NCBI GenBank assembly: GCA_038230215.1
Contig: JBBRNR010000005.1
Coordinates: forward strand, 257,521-321,520
Direction: 5' to 3'
From: DASVRZ01 sp038230215
Lineage (GTDB): Bacteria > Verrucomicrobiota > Verrucomicrobiia > Chthoniobacterales > DASVRZ01
Length of the DNA stretch: 64,000 bases
The notes below the pieces were generated by a model. It had not been told where the DNA came from and did no database searches. It saw only the letters and a list, made by a program, of their open reading frames with translations. This document shows positions 6,988 to 15,973 of the stretch, in pieces. A program made the position numbers and the translations under genes. Within the stretch, counting starts at the first letter, position 1. The number at the start of each line of letters is the position of its first letter.

Positions 6988-8754
6988 ATGCCCGCCATCA
7001 CACGCGACACGCTGATCGAGACGCTGGAATCCATCGCGCTGCTTCTCGAACTGAAAGGCGAAAACCCCTTCAAGACCCGCGCCTACACCAACGCGGCCCG
7101 GGTTATTGAGGTCTTCAGTGGCGATTTTCTGGCGTTGGCCAAAGCGGGGGAATTGGAAACAGTGGACGGCATCGGCAAGGCAATCGCCGCGAAACTGACC
7201 GAACTCGTCACCACTGGCACGCTGCCGTATTACGAGAAATTGCGGGCTGAATTTCCAGCGACCATCTTCGAGATGTTTGGCATTCCAGGGCTGGGCCCCA
7301 AGAAAATCAAAGCCGTCTGGGAACAGCTCGGGATCAGCGATCTGATGGCACTGGAAGAAGCTGCCAAGGATGGCCGTGTCGCCGCGCTGCCCGGTTTTGG
7401 CCAGAAAACCGCGACCAATCTGCTCGCCTCCATCGAGCAACGACGAAAACATTCCGGTTACTTTCTATTGGGCGACGCGGCACCGGTGGCCGAGGTGATC
7501 CTCGAAGATTTGAAGGCGCTGCCCGACGTTTCGCAAGCCAGCGTGGCCGGGAGTTACCGTCGGCGGAAGGAGGTTTTGCACGATCTCGATCTCATTGTCG
7601 CCGGCAAAAACCCGGCGGAAATCATCTGGTATTTTACCCATCACGCTCAGGTCGAATCCATCATCGCCCAAGGCCCGACCAAGGCCAGTGTGCGTTTTGC
7701 ATCTGGGTTGCAGTGCGATCTGCGGGTGGTCACGAACGATGAATATCCCTTTGCCCTGAATTATTTTACCGGCAGCAAAGAGCACAACGTGATCATGCGC
7801 AGTCGCGCGCTGGATCGCGGCTGGACGCTGAACGAATACCGCCTCGGCCCGGTGGAAGCCCGCGCCACAGGGCGCAACGCAGAGATCGCCACCCAGGATG
7901 ACATCCCCAAAATTTACCAGGAACGCGACCTCTATCGGGCGCTGGATCTGGATTACATCGAACCCGAACTCCGCGAGGGACGCGGCGAGATTGCCGCAGC
8001 GGAGGAGGGTCGGTTGCCGAAGTTGATCGAATTGGAAAACCTGCGCGGGACGTTTCACAACCACACCACCGCGAGCGACGGACGGTCGAGTTTGAGCGAA
8101 ATGGCCGACGCCGCGATGGAGATCGGACTGGAATATCTGGGTATCGCCGATCACTCGAAAAGCTCCGTGCAGGCTTACGGGCTGACGGAGGAAAAGCTAC
8201 TCGCCCAAGTGGAGGAAATTCGGGCGCTGAATGCGACTTACAATGGATTCCAACTCCTCGCTGGCACCGAGTGCGACATCTTGAAAGACGGTTCGCTGGA
8301 TTATTCCGACGAGGTGCTCAGCCAGCTCGATTACGTGGTGGCGAGCGTGCATTCATCCTTTACTCAGAGCGAGGCGGACATGACGAAGCGCCTGATTCGC
8401 GCCATGGAAAACCCCCACGTGACCATGCTCGGGCACCTCACGGGCCGCGTCCTTTTAAGCCGGGAAGCCTACGCGGTGGACATCCCGGCCGTGATCGAAG
8501 CCGCCGCCGCGACGGGAACGATTATTGAACTGAATGCGAGTCCCTACCGTCTCGACATGGACTGGCGCTGGTGGCAACTCGCCAAGGAAAAAGGGGTAAA
8601 ATGCGCAATCAATCCCGATGCACATCACACGTCGGGTTTGCAATATCTGTGGTTCGGCGTGGCGCTCGCGCGCAAAGGCTGGCTGGAGAAATCCGACGTG
8701 GTGAATTGCCTGCCGCTCGCGAAGATCAGGATGGAACTCCAGCGGAAGCGATAA
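6988..8754 (+). CDS. polX: Family X DNA polymerase with PHP exonuclease domain (PolX)
   Basis: 588 residues, usual bacterial PolX length. The N-terminal 8-kDa/helix-hairpin-helix part includes ETVDGIGKAIAAKL and ALPGFGQKTATNLL. The polymerase nucleotidyl-transferase motif is VAGSYRRRKEVLHDLDLIV, near residues 186-204, with its catalytic Asp pair. The C-terminal PHP phosphoesterase domain shows FHNHTTASDG, LEYLGIADHSKS, LAGTECDIL and NPDAHHTSG metal-binding motifs. PolX fills short gaps in base-excision repair, and the PHP domain supplies 3'-5' exonuclease or AP endonuclease activity. Stands alone after repeat-rich DNA, 52 bases ahead of hisG. Confidence 0.97.
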   Translation: MPAITRDTLIETLESIALLLELKGENPFKTRAYTNAARVIEVFSGDFLALAKAGELETVDGIGKAIAAKLTELVTTGTLPYYEKLRAEFPATIFEMFGIPGLGPKKIKAVWEQLGISDLMALEEAAKDGRVAALPGFGQKTATNLLASIEQRRKHSGYFLLGDAAPVAEVILEDLKALPDVSQASVAGSYRRRKEVLHDLDLIVAGKNPAEIIWYFTHHAQVESIIAQGPTKASVRFASGLQCDLRVVTNDEYPFALNYFTGSKEHNVIMRSRALDRGWTLNEYRLGPVEARATGRNAEIATQDDIPKIYQERDLYRALDLDYIEPELREGRGEIAAAEEGRLPKLIELENLRGTFHNHTTASDGRSSLSEMADAAMEIGLEYLGIADHSKSSVQAYGLTEEKLLAQVEEIRALNATYNGFQLLAGTECDILKDGSLDYSDEVLSQLDYVVASVHSSFTQSEADMTKRLIRAMENPHVTMLGHLTGRVLLSREAYAVDIPAVIEAAAATGTIIELNASPYRLDMDWRWWQLAKEKGVKCAINPDAHHTSGLQYLWFGVALARKGWLEKSDVVNCLPLAKIRMELQRKR

Positions 8755-8806
8755 AATTCACTGGCATCCCCAGGGAAACTGCGCTTTCCTTGCGACCCGC
8801 CCAAAA

Positions 8807-9691
8807 ATGTCCGCTACGCCCAACATTCTGAAAATCGGTCTTCCTTCGGGCTCGTTGCAGGAGCCGACGCTGGATTTGTTTGCCAAGGCTGGGTTCCATA
8901 TTTCTGTGTTCAAGCGGAATTACAAGCCGAGCATCGACGATCCAGAGATCGAATTGCGACTGCTGCGGGCCCAGGAAATCAGCCGTTATGTGGAGCATGG
9001 TTATCTGGATTGCGGCCTGACGGGTCGCGATTGGACAGAGGAAAACGGCTCCGATGTCGAGGTAATTTGTTCGTTGCCGTATAGCAAGGCGACCGCGCAG
9101 CCGACACGCTGGGTGCTGGCCGTCCCGGAGAATTCGCCGTATCAGAGCGTGAAAGATTTGCAGGGGAAACGCATTGCGACGGAGGCCGTGGGGCTGACGA
9201 AAAAATTTCTCGAAAAACACGGTGTCGAGGCTGAGGTGGAGTTCAGTTGGGGTGCCACCGAGGTGAAAGTGCCCGATCTGGTCGATGCGATCGTGGATAT
9301 TACCGAGACCGGATCGTCGCTGCGGGCGAACAAATTGCGCATCATTGAGAACCTCACCGAATCCTTTCCGCAGATCATCGCGAACCACAGTGCGATGGAA
9401 GTCGCATGGAAACGCGGCAAGCTCGAGCGGATCGTTCTTTTATTACAAGGCGCGCTCAATGCCCGGGACAAAGTCGGCTTGAAAATGAACATCGCGGAAA
9501 ATCAGTTGAAAAACCTGCTTTCTGCCCTACCATCCCTTCGCAATCCGACGGTCTCGCATCTAGCGCAGTCCGACTGGGTCGCGGTGGAAACCGTGATCGA
9601 CGAAAAAGTCGTCCGCGAGATTATTCCCCAGCTCAAAGCCTTGGGCGCGGAGGGAATCATCGAATATCCTCTCAACAAATTAGTGTATTAA
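8807..9691 (+). CDS. hisG: ATP phosphoribosyltransferase, long form
   Basis: 294 residues, the long (HisGL) form. It catalyses the first step of histidine synthesis, joining ATP and PRPP. Periplasmic-binding-like catalytic domains run to about residue 210 (IGLPSGSLQEPTLDLF, YLDCGLTGRDW, the PRPP-binding VDAIVDITETGSSLRAN). The remaining 80 residues, with ALPSLRNPTVSHL and EKVVREIIPQLKALGAEGIIEYPLNK, form the ACT-like domain for histidine feedback. No hisZ partner is needed. No other his gene is nearby. Confidence 0.97.
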   Translation: MSATPNILKIGLPSGSLQEPTLDLFAKAGFHISVFKRNYKPSIDDPEIELRLLRAQEISRYVEHGYLDCGLTGRDWTEENGSDVEVICSLPYSKATAQPTRWVLAVPENSPYQSVKDLQGKRIATEAVGLTKKFLEKHGVEAEVEFSWGATEVKVPDLVDAIVDITETGSSLRANKLRIIENLTESFPQIIANHSAMEVAWKRGKLERIVLLLQGALNARDKVGLKMNIAENQLKNLLSALPSLRNPTVSHLAQSDWVAVETVIDEKVVREIIPQLKALGAEGIIEYPLNKLVY

Positions 9692-9723
9692 CCAGACCGT
9701 AAACAGATAGTCATCAAACTCCC

Positions 9724-9828
9724 ATGGGATCCCTGAAAAAAAGACGTAAATCGAAAATCGCCAAACATAAGCGCCGCAAGCGGATGAAAGAAAACCGCCA
9801 CAAAAAACGCTTGCGTTACAAATCGTAA
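9724..9828 (+). CDS. COX24/AURKAIP1-type 34-residue basic mini-protein
   Basis: ATG 9724 to TAA 9828 encodes 34 residues, 22 of them Lys, Arg or His, beginning MGSLKKRRKSKIAKHKRRKR and ending RHKKRLRYKS. This is the short AURKAIP1/COX24 domain known as a free-standing small protein in several bacterial phyla, and as the mitochondrial ribosome-associated mS38/COX24 tail in eukaryotes. A ribosome-associated role is likely by homology. It sits 32 bases after hisG and 42 before a TPR gene. Its 3' end is partly duplicated downstream (9811-9862). Confidence 0.88.
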   Translation: MGSLKKRRKSKIAKHKRRKRMKENRHKKRLRYKS

Positions 9829-9862
9829 CTCCGCGTTTGCGCTACAAATCGTAGTCGTTACG
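9811..9862 (+). repeat. 26-bp imperfect direct duplication at the mini-protein 3' end
   Basis: TTGCGTTACAAATCGTA (9811-9827) recurs as TTGCGCTACAAATCGTA (9837-9853), one mismatch in 17, offset 26 bases. The first copy is the end of the mini-protein gene including its stop; the second lies in the leader of the TPR gene, so a small tandem duplication made part of that leader. Confidence 0.75.
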
Positions 9863-9870
9863 TTGGCCGC

Positions 9871-11682
9871 ATGACGCGGCTGATTCGGAAAATTCCCCCG
9901 ATCAGTCTCACAGTGCGCTTCCATAAACGCTCAACAAGATCGAAAATTTTAGCCGCTGGACTCACGTTCAGCGGCTTTTCGATCTTGTCCGGGCTGGCGA
10001 TTCCGACGAGCAAGCCCACTGTTCCTCCGCCCAAAGCCGAAGGCGACGCGCGTCTTTCTTTTGAATACGAAATTGCCAGGCCGGATTTACGGCTTTCTGA
10101 AAAAGGCCTTCGCAAAGCGGATGCGCTCGCCAATTTCATCCAGGGCCTGATCCACGAGGAAGACGGCAACAGCGAAAAAGCGCTCACTGCTTACGAGCGC
10201 GTGCTCGCCCTCGATCCGACGGGAGTAGACGCCAAACTTTCCGTGCGTCTCGCCAACGAATACATCCGGCGCGGTGATGTGCCCCAGGGTTTGACCCTGC
10301 TGAAAAATGCGATAGCCGCCCAGCCGCAGGAGCCGCTGCCCTTTGTGACGCTGGCGTATCTTTATTTTAAGGAGCTGAACAAGCCCGATCTGGCGCTCAA
10401 ATACGCCCATGACGCCGTAACCGCCGCGCCATACGACTTGCGCACACATCAGGCACTCTTCGTGGTGCTGGATGCGGTCGGTGACGATGAAAAAACCCAG
10501 AAAGCGCTCGATCAAGCCACGAACATCGACAGCCAGGACGCCGATTTCTGGTTTGGCATCGGCGATCTTTACCTGCGGCTTTATGGCAAGGAACGGGCGG
10601 AGGACCAGATCGATCTGCTGAAGCTGCAAAAGGTGACGGCGCTCTACGAAAAAGCGCTCGCCCTCTCGCCCGACGATCCCTCGGTGCAGGCGCGGGTGGC
10701 AGATTATTACGGGCGCATCGGCGACACGAAAAAAGCCATCCCTCTCTATCTCCGCACCGTCGCGGAAAACAGTGGTGCGCCGGACTCGCTACAGGCGGAC
10801 ATTCGCATGAAACTCGCCCGCATTTATCTCAGCCTGGGCAAACGTTCCGAGGCGATCGACATGTTACAGGCGCTGGTGAAGCTCAACCCGCTGCTCTCCG
10901 AAGCCTACGGAACTCTCGGCGCGATCTATGTGGAAGCCCAAAATTACGAGCAGGCTCTGGCTAGTTTCCAGCAGGCGCTTCTCACGGGAAAAACTGAGCC
11001 GCGAAATTACATGCGAGTCGCCCAAACCGCGATCCAGCTCAAGAAATTTCCCTTGGCCATAGCCACTTTGATCGACGCACGGGCCCGTTTTGGCTCGCCG
11101 GAATTCACTACGCTGCTGGCGATTTGCCTCAGCCAAAACGGACAAAACGAGGAGGCGCTGGCGAAGTTTGAGGAGGCGATCTCCGAGGCGTCTAATTACG
11201 AGGGCGATACAGCGACACTGACAAGCAGTTTTTATCTGAGCTACGCCGACGCGGCCCAAAAGGCGGGCAACATCGACAAGACGGTGGAACTCATTCGCAA
11301 GTCGATCGAGATCGATCCATCAAAGGCGCACGAGGGGCAAAATTTCCTCGGCTACCTCTGGGTTGATCGCGGAGAAAACCTTGAGGCGGCTGGCCAGCTC
11401 ATTCGTCAGGCACTGCTCGCGGAGCCGAACAGCGGCGCGTATCTCGACAGTCTCGGCTGGTATTATTACAAGACGAACCGCTTCGATCTGGCGCTCAAGC
11501 AGCTCCTCAAAGCCGCCGGAAATCTGGAAAAAGACGATCCCGTCGTCTTCGAGCACATCGCCGACACTTACCTAAAACTCGGCAACAAAGACCAGGCGCT
11601 CGAGTATTGGCAGAAGGCGCTCAAACTCGACGAAGGAAACAAAACCCTCATTGGCAAGATCGAGGCGAACAAAAAAAACTGA
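9871..11682 (+). CDS. Large TPR-repeat protein, probably exported
   Basis: 603 residues. A basic N-terminus (to about residue 26) is followed by a hydrophobic stretch ILAAGLTFSGFSILSGLAIP, so it is secreted or membrane-anchored. From about residue 80 it is mostly tetratricopeptide repeats, for example DGNSEKALTAYERVLALDPT, SEAIDMLQALVKLNPLLSEAYGTLGAIYVEAQ and the C-terminal DQALEYWQKALKLDEGN. TPR proteins are scaffolds; no partner is suggested by context (hisG upstream, glgA converging 14 bases downstream). Confidence 0.9.
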   Translation: MTRLIRKIPPISLTVRFHKRSTRSKILAAGLTFSGFSILSGLAIPTSKPTVPPPKAEGDARLSFEYEIARPDLRLSEKGLRKADALANFIQGLIHEEDGNSEKALTAYERVLALDPTGVDAKLSVRLANEYIRRGDVPQGLTLLKNAIAAQPQEPLPFVTLAYLYFKELNKPDLALKYAHDAVTAAPYDLRTHQALFVVLDAVGDDEKTQKALDQATNIDSQDADFWFGIGDLYLRLYGKERAEDQIDLLKLQKVTALYEKALALSPDDPSVQARVADYYGRIGDTKKAIPLYLRTVAENSGAPDSLQADIRMKLARIYLSLGKRSEAIDMLQALVKLNPLLSEAYGTLGAIYVEAQNYEQALASFQQALLTGKTEPRNYMRVAQTAIQLKKFPLAIATLIDARARFGSPEFTTLLAICLSQNGQNEEALAKFEEAISEASNYEGDTATLTSSFYLSYADAAQKAGNIDKTVELIRKSIEIDPSKAHEGQNFLGYLWVDRGENLEAAGQLIRQALLAEPNSGAYLDSLGWYYYKTNRFDLALKQLLKAAGNLEKDDPVVFEHIADTYLKLGNKDQALEYWQKALKLDEGNKTLIGKIEANKKN

Positions 11683-11696
11683 ACCTCTGACTGCGG

Positions 11697-13139
11697 TTAT
11701 GCGGAAACCTTTTCGTAAAGTCCGGCATACTCCTGCGCGGCCAGTTTCCAAGAGAAATCCTGCTCCATCGCACGTTGCATAAGCTCGGCCCAAGTCGTCT
11801 GATCCATAAATTGGAAGCGGGCCCGTTTGATCGCATCCCAGAACGATTCGGCTTGGTATTCCTGAAAGGGGAACCCCCAGCCGTCGTCGGCCACGGGGTC
11901 GTAGTCGCGGACGATTTGCGTGAGACCGCCGACCGCCCGAGCCACGGGCAGTGTGCCGTATTTCAGACTGTAAATCGCCGTCAAACCACAGGGCTCGAAG
12001 CGCGAGGGAATCAACGTGATGTCCGATCCGGCCTCAATGAGATGCGAAAGCTTGATGTCAAACTCCTGTCGGAAAGCGAGGCGTCCGCGATGTTTCAACG
12101 TGTGATAACGCAGCTCCGCCTCATACGCGGGATCGCCCTCGCCGAGAATAATCAAGCGTAAGTCGTCGGAGAGCAAACGATCCAAAACGGGCAGCAAAAT
12201 ATCGAAGCCTTTCTGCTCTGCGAGACGAGTGACCATACCGATGACCGGGCCGCGTGGCTGGGGGTCGAGTCCCATTTCACTGAGCAGCGCGTCGCGGCAG
12301 ACGCGTTTACCTGCGAGGGAATCCGCCGAGAAAGTCTGCGGCAAAAGTTTGTCCGTCATCGGATTCCAGACAGCGTAATCGGCCCCGTTCAGGATGCCGG
12401 TAAATTTCCCGAGGTGCTCGCGAATGACAGAGTCGAGACCGCAGCCGCTGGCGGGTGTTTGGATTTCGTGGAGATACGGTTTGCTGACGGTCGTCACAGC
12501 GTCCGCGAAAAGAATACCCGCCTTCAGTAAGTTCAGACTCCCGAAAAACTCCACGCCTTGCGCACCGAAATAGTCGCCCGGCAAATTCGTGAACCGGAAA
12601 TCATACGGCCAAAAACTGCCCTGATAAGCCAGATTATGAATCGTCAGCACCGTGCGAAACGGCAGCGCCCATTCCCGCACCAGCACCGGAATCAAAGCCG
12701 TTTGCCAGTCGTGCACATGGATTACATCGGGCGCAGGCTGCATGCGGCGGGCGAGTTCCAGCACGGCCTTGCTGAAAAAAATGAAGCGCTCGGCGTTGTC
12801 GCCATAATCGCGCCCATCGGTGCCGTAAATGCCCGAGCGGTCGAAATATTCGTCGCGGCGAATGAGGAAGACTTGGGTGCCCTGTTTATCACTGGTGGGA
12901 GCCACGGTTTGCACGACGCTGGCTTCCACGGTTTTCTCGCCAACCTGTACACTAAACTGCACGCCTGTTTCCTTGAGTCGGAGCTGGGGATTTTCGCAAA
13001 TACTGCGGTAAAGCGGCAGCACGACGCTGACTTCGTGACCCGCCTGGCGCAAGGCGAGCGGCAGTGCATCGAGCACATCGCCGAGACCGCCCGTGCGGGC
13101 AAGCGACGACATTTCACTTGAGGCCATGAGGATTTTCAT
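11697..13139 (-). CDS. glgA: Glycogen (starch) synthase, GT5
   Basis: 480 residues, normal for GlgA. It transfers glucose from ADP-glucose to glycogen. GT-B fold with the N-terminal SSLARTGGLGDVLDALP loop, DVIHVHDWQTALIP, FRTVLTIHNLAYQG, NLLKAGILFADAVTTVS, GMVTRLAEQKGFDIL, and the C-terminal catalytic SRFEPCGLTAIYSLKYGTLPVARAVGGL. Residue 15 is Arg where the family usually has Lys in the KTGGL sugar-nucleotide loop. Single gene, converging with the TPR gene. Confidence 0.96.
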   Translation of the reverse strand: MKILMASSEMSSLARTGGLGDVLDALPLALRQAGHEVSVVLPLYRSICENPQLRLKETGVQFSVQVGEKTVEASVVQTVAPTSDKQGTQVFLIRRDEYFDRSGIYGTDGRDYGDNAERFIFFSKAVLELARRMQPAPDVIHVHDWQTALIPVLVREWALPFRTVLTIHNLAYQGSFWPYDFRFTNLPGDYFGAQGVEFFGSLNLLKAGILFADAVTTVSKPYLHEIQTPASGCGLDSVIREHLGKFTGILNGADYAVWNPMTDKLLPQTFSADSLAGKRVCRDALLSEMGLDPQPRGPVIGMVTRLAEQKGFDILLPVLDRLLSDDLRLIILGEGDPAYEAELRYHTLKHRGRLAFRQEFDIKLSHLIEAGSDITLIPSRFEPCGLTAIYSLKYGTLPVARAVGGLTQIVRDYDPVADDGWGFPFQEYQAESFWDAIKRARFQFMDQTTWAELMQRAMEQDFSWKLAAQEYAGLYEKVSA

Positions 13140-13257
13140 CGTTTTTGGATAGTGGGAGGAAATGGCGGATGCCTCAAGCAGGAACGCACCCAGTCTGCCG
13201 GAAGGCCCCGTGAATTTTTCCCTTGTCGCCCGCAGACGTTTTCACCAAAGTCATCCC

Positions 13258-13863
13258 ATGCGCCTCCTCCTGCGCCTCGCTGTTCTCACTGGACTGGTGT
13301 GCCTGTGTGTCTTTCTCTTCCGCCTCGGCAAGCAAATCGAAGCCCAGGAAACGGCCGATCAGAGTAAGCTGTTTCTAGTCTTCGGCGGTGCGCTGCTCTC
13401 GGCGGTGACGGCTGGAATCATCGTGGCGATCACTTTTCTGCCCTTTGTCGGGGACAAGCTTGGGCAAATGATCTATGGCGGCTCCGAGGATGTGGCGCAC
13501 GATCCCTTTTTCATGGCCCGCGAATGCATCGAGGACGGCAACTACCTCGAGGCGATCAGCTATTATCGCCAGGCCCTGGCCGCCGACCCGGATGACACCG
13601 CCGCCATCGAGGGCATCGCCCATGTGCAGACTAAATATCTCGGCGAGCCGGGTGCCGCCGTGGAGCTGCTCATCCATCAACTGGAAAAACACTGGCCCGT
13701 CGATGAGCAGGCGTTTCTCCGCTGCAAACTGGCTGAAATTTATGGTCGTAACGGCGCGATGGACCAAGCCCGCCAGCTCCTGCTGGAAAACATGGAAGCC
13801 TGGCCCGGCACCCCGCAGGCGCGAAACGCCGAGCATCTCCTACACGAACTGGAAGCTATTTAA
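13258..13863 (+). CDS. Two-helix membrane protein with TPR domain
   Basis: 201 residues from ATG 13258; an open frame from 13162 adds residues without character, so I prefer the start just before MRLLLRLAVLTGLVCLCVFL. One hydrophobic segment (residues 3-20) and a second (LFLVFGGALLSAVTAGIIVAITFLPF, about 38-63) anchor it. The rest has TPR-like helices (NYLEAISYYRQALAADPDD, AIEGIAHVQT, EQAFLRCKLAEIYGRNGAMDQA). Its last 8 bases overlap the convergent hpnI-like gene. Function unknown. Confidence 0.82.
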   Translation: MRLLLRLAVLTGLVCLCVFLFRLGKQIEAQETADQSKLFLVFGGALLSAVTAGIIVAITFLPFVGDKLGQMIYGGSEDVAHDPFFMARECIEDGNYLEAISYYRQALAADPDDTAAIEGIAHVQTKYLGEPGAAVELLIHQLEKHWPVDEQAFLRCKLAEIYGRNGAMDQARQLLLENMEAWPGTPQARNAEHLLHELEAI

Positions 13864-14932
13864 GTTCCCAGCGCTTGCCCGCCCAATGCACTGGCAGTGG
13901 CAGCCAGGCCATGATCCAGAAAAGCGTTTCCAACAAACTCGAAACTGGAATGAGAAACAGCGAGCGGCCGAGAGAAAGAGACCAGCCCAAAGTACGGGCG
14001 CGTTGGTGGCAAACGACGAGCCGGGAAAGTGAGGCGAGTAAGAGCATTATCCAGCCAAACGGATGAAGAAACGCGGCAAACAAACCCCAAGTCATGGAAT
14101 GCAGCACGATGGAACCGGCAAATCCCAATGGCTGGTAGCGGCGATACGTGGCGCTGATTCGATGCAATTGGCGTAAGGCGGAAAGTGGAGTTTCGGAGTC
14201 GTTGCCGAGCGCGACAACGACGCTAGAGAAGCGAACTGGAATTCCCATCTGGGCGAGGCGATGGCCGAGTTGATAGTCCTCGGCGAGTTCATCGGCAAGC
14301 GATTCCCAACCGCCGAGTTTTTCGATCTGCGAGCGCGTGACGGCGAGTGCGGCTCCGACGGTGTTGGAGATTTTTCCCAATCGCTGGAGGACGGCGAGCC
14401 CCGGTAGCAACGTGTGAAGAACCGGCGCGGTGGTGAGCGTGAGTTTTCGGAAACGATACGGCGCACTGAGGACTGGAAAATGAAGCGAGTTCCATTCGGA
14501 TCGGAACTGCGGAAGGAACGTCGCTGCGTCCTCGATTTCACTGTCGAGGATGATCCAATAATCATGGCAGGCGAGGGGAGCGAGCCGGAGGAGCTTGTTG
14601 ATCTTCGGATTGCGGGCCAAGTCGCGTCGACAGGAAATGATGTGAATGTCGAGTCGGGGAAAGTCGGCGAGCGCAGCGCGGGCGGCATTTTCCGTCAGAA
14701 TGTCATCCTCGTAAATGCCCATGAGAACCTGGTCATCCGGCTGCACGGCTTGCAAAAAAGAGCGAAGTTTCATTCCAATCTCCGGCACGCCCCGTTTCAG
14801 CGGACGGAAAATCGTCACCGGAACGGACTGCTCGGTGCGCTCCAGCGGGACTAACCAGCGCTTTACCCAGGCCGTTGTCACCCAATCGTAGGCAACTCCG
14901 ATGGCGATCAACCCGATCCAGAGCCAGCTCAT
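13856..14932 (-). CDS. hpnI: HpnI-like glycosyltransferase (GT21, ceramide-glucosyltransferase type)
   Basis: 358 residues from ATG 14932 (start chosen at MSWLWIGLIAIG, an N-terminal membrane segment). Features of the GT21/HpnI family are PVTIFRPLKRGVPEIG, GAALAVTRSQIEKLGGWESLADELAEDYQLGHRLA with the D3 aspartate, and three C-terminal hydrophobic segments. In hopanoid pathways HpnI adds N-acetylglucosamine to bacteriohopanetetrol. The usual DSD metal motif reads LDSEIED, and the usual RW-containing acceptor motif reads RQLHRISATYR. It overlaps hpnA by four bases, and hpnK is divergent nearby, which supports the hopanoid assignment. Confidence 0.82.
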   Translation of the reverse strand: MSWLWIGLIAIGVAYDWVTTAWVKRWLVPLERTEQSVPVTIFRPLKRGVPEIGMKLRSFLQAVQPDDQVLMGIYEDDILTENAARAALADFPRLDIHIISCRRDLARNPKINKLLRLAPLACHDYWIILDSEIEDAATFLPQFRSEWNSLHFPVLSAPYRFRKLTLTTAPVLHTLLPGLAVLQRLGKISNTVGAALAVTRSQIEKLGGWESLADELAEDYQLGHRLAQMGIPVRFSSVVVALGNDSETPLSALRQLHRISATYRRYQPLGFAGSIVLHSMTWGLFAAFLHPFGWIMLLLASLSRLVVCHQRARTLGWSLSLGRSLFLIPVSSLLETLFWIMAWLPLPVHWAGKRWELK

Positions 14933-15942
14933 AACACGCCGCGTCTGGTGCAATCCTGGACGGCCCGCTCGACGGCATTTTCCAGGGGCGAAAGCCGGTA
15001 GCCGATGTCGCGAATCGCTTTTTCTGAGGAGAAAAAATACGGACGCTCCGACATGCGAACACTTTCCCGAGTGATGAATGGCTCGTCGTCGCAACCCCCG
15101 ATTTGATGCCACATTTCGCAACCTGCGGCAGCCATCCGGCTGAGCCATTGTGGCGCGTATTTTGTCGGCACCGGATGCCGCGACCACGGCGCGAGGAGTT
15201 GTAGAAACTCGCCGAGCCAGAGATTTTGCCCGGCTAGCAGGTAGTCCTCGCCGATTTCCCCGTTTTGCATCGCCAGCAAATGTCCCTGCGCCACGTCGGC
15301 GACATCGACGAAGGATAACCCCGTCCGTGCCAGCATGGGGAGTTTGCCGCGAAGAAATTGCACGATCACTGCACCGGTCGGAGTCGGGCGTAAATCGTTC
15401 TCGCCGATGGGTGCCCCCGGCAACACGGAGACGATTGGCGCACCACGCTGGAGATGGCGTTGGACAACTTTCCAGGCGGCGAGCTTGGAGGATTTGTAGG
15501 GTCCGTGATGAGCAGAAACGAGTTGCGTTTCATCGCCGGGATTTTCCAGCGTGCCGGGCTGGAGAACGCCCTGGGTGCTGGTGACGACGATTTTTTCCGC
15601 GGCGATTTTCGAGGCGAGTTGGAGCACGTTCTCCGTTCCGGCGACGTTGCTGGCGTAGATCTCCTGCGGGTTGCGCGCCCAGAATCGGTAGTCGCCCGCG
15701 ACGTGAAAAACGTAGCGCGCATCGCGAAACGGCACTTCGAGCGTTTCGGGCTGGGTCACGTCGCCTGCATACCACTCAAATTCCGCTGTGTTTCCCCTCG
15801 GCGCGTCCAGCGAACGCGTGATGCCGCGAACGCGCGCCCCGGCACGCACGAGCTGATCCGCGACGTGGCTGCCGATGAATCCGCGGGCACCGGTGACGAC
15901 GACGACCTGATCGGCAAAGAGGTTGCGAAAGAGGTTTTCCAT
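14929..15942 (-). CDS. hpnA: Hopanoid-associated sugar epimerase HpnA
   Basis: 337 residues from ATG 15942 (MENLFRNLFADQVVVVTGARGFIGSHV). Extended SDR fold: nucleotide motif TGARGFIG, the HpnA-type FHVAGDYRFWARNPQEIY, catalytic YKSSK near residues 145-149, and LPGAPIGENDLRPTPTG. HpnA is a sugar-dehydratase/epimerase-like protein encoded with hopanoid side-chain genes; its exact step is not settled. The frame remains open to 15990, overlapping hpnK divergently, but the domain begins at MENLF. Coupled to the glycosyltransferase through ATGA. Confidence 0.88.
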   Translation of the reverse strand: MENLFRNLFADQVVVVTGARGFIGSHVADQLVRAGARVRGITRSLDAPRGNTAEFEWYAGDVTQPETLEVPFRDARYVFHVAGDYRFWARNPQEIYASNVAGTENVLQLASKIAAEKIVVTSTQGVLQPGTLENPGDETQLVSAHHGPYKSSKLAAWKVVQRHLQRGAPIVSVLPGAPIGENDLRPTPTGAVIVQFLRGKLPMLARTGLSFVDVADVAQGHLLAMQNGEIGEDYLLAGQNLWLGEFLQLLAPWSRHPVPTKYAPQWLSRMAAAGCEMWHQIGGCDDEPFITRESVRMSERPYFFSSEKAIRDIGYRLSPLENAVERAVQDCTRRGVL

Positions 15943-15973
15943 TCGAGTTGGAGCGTGATGTAGTGGGCGGCGA

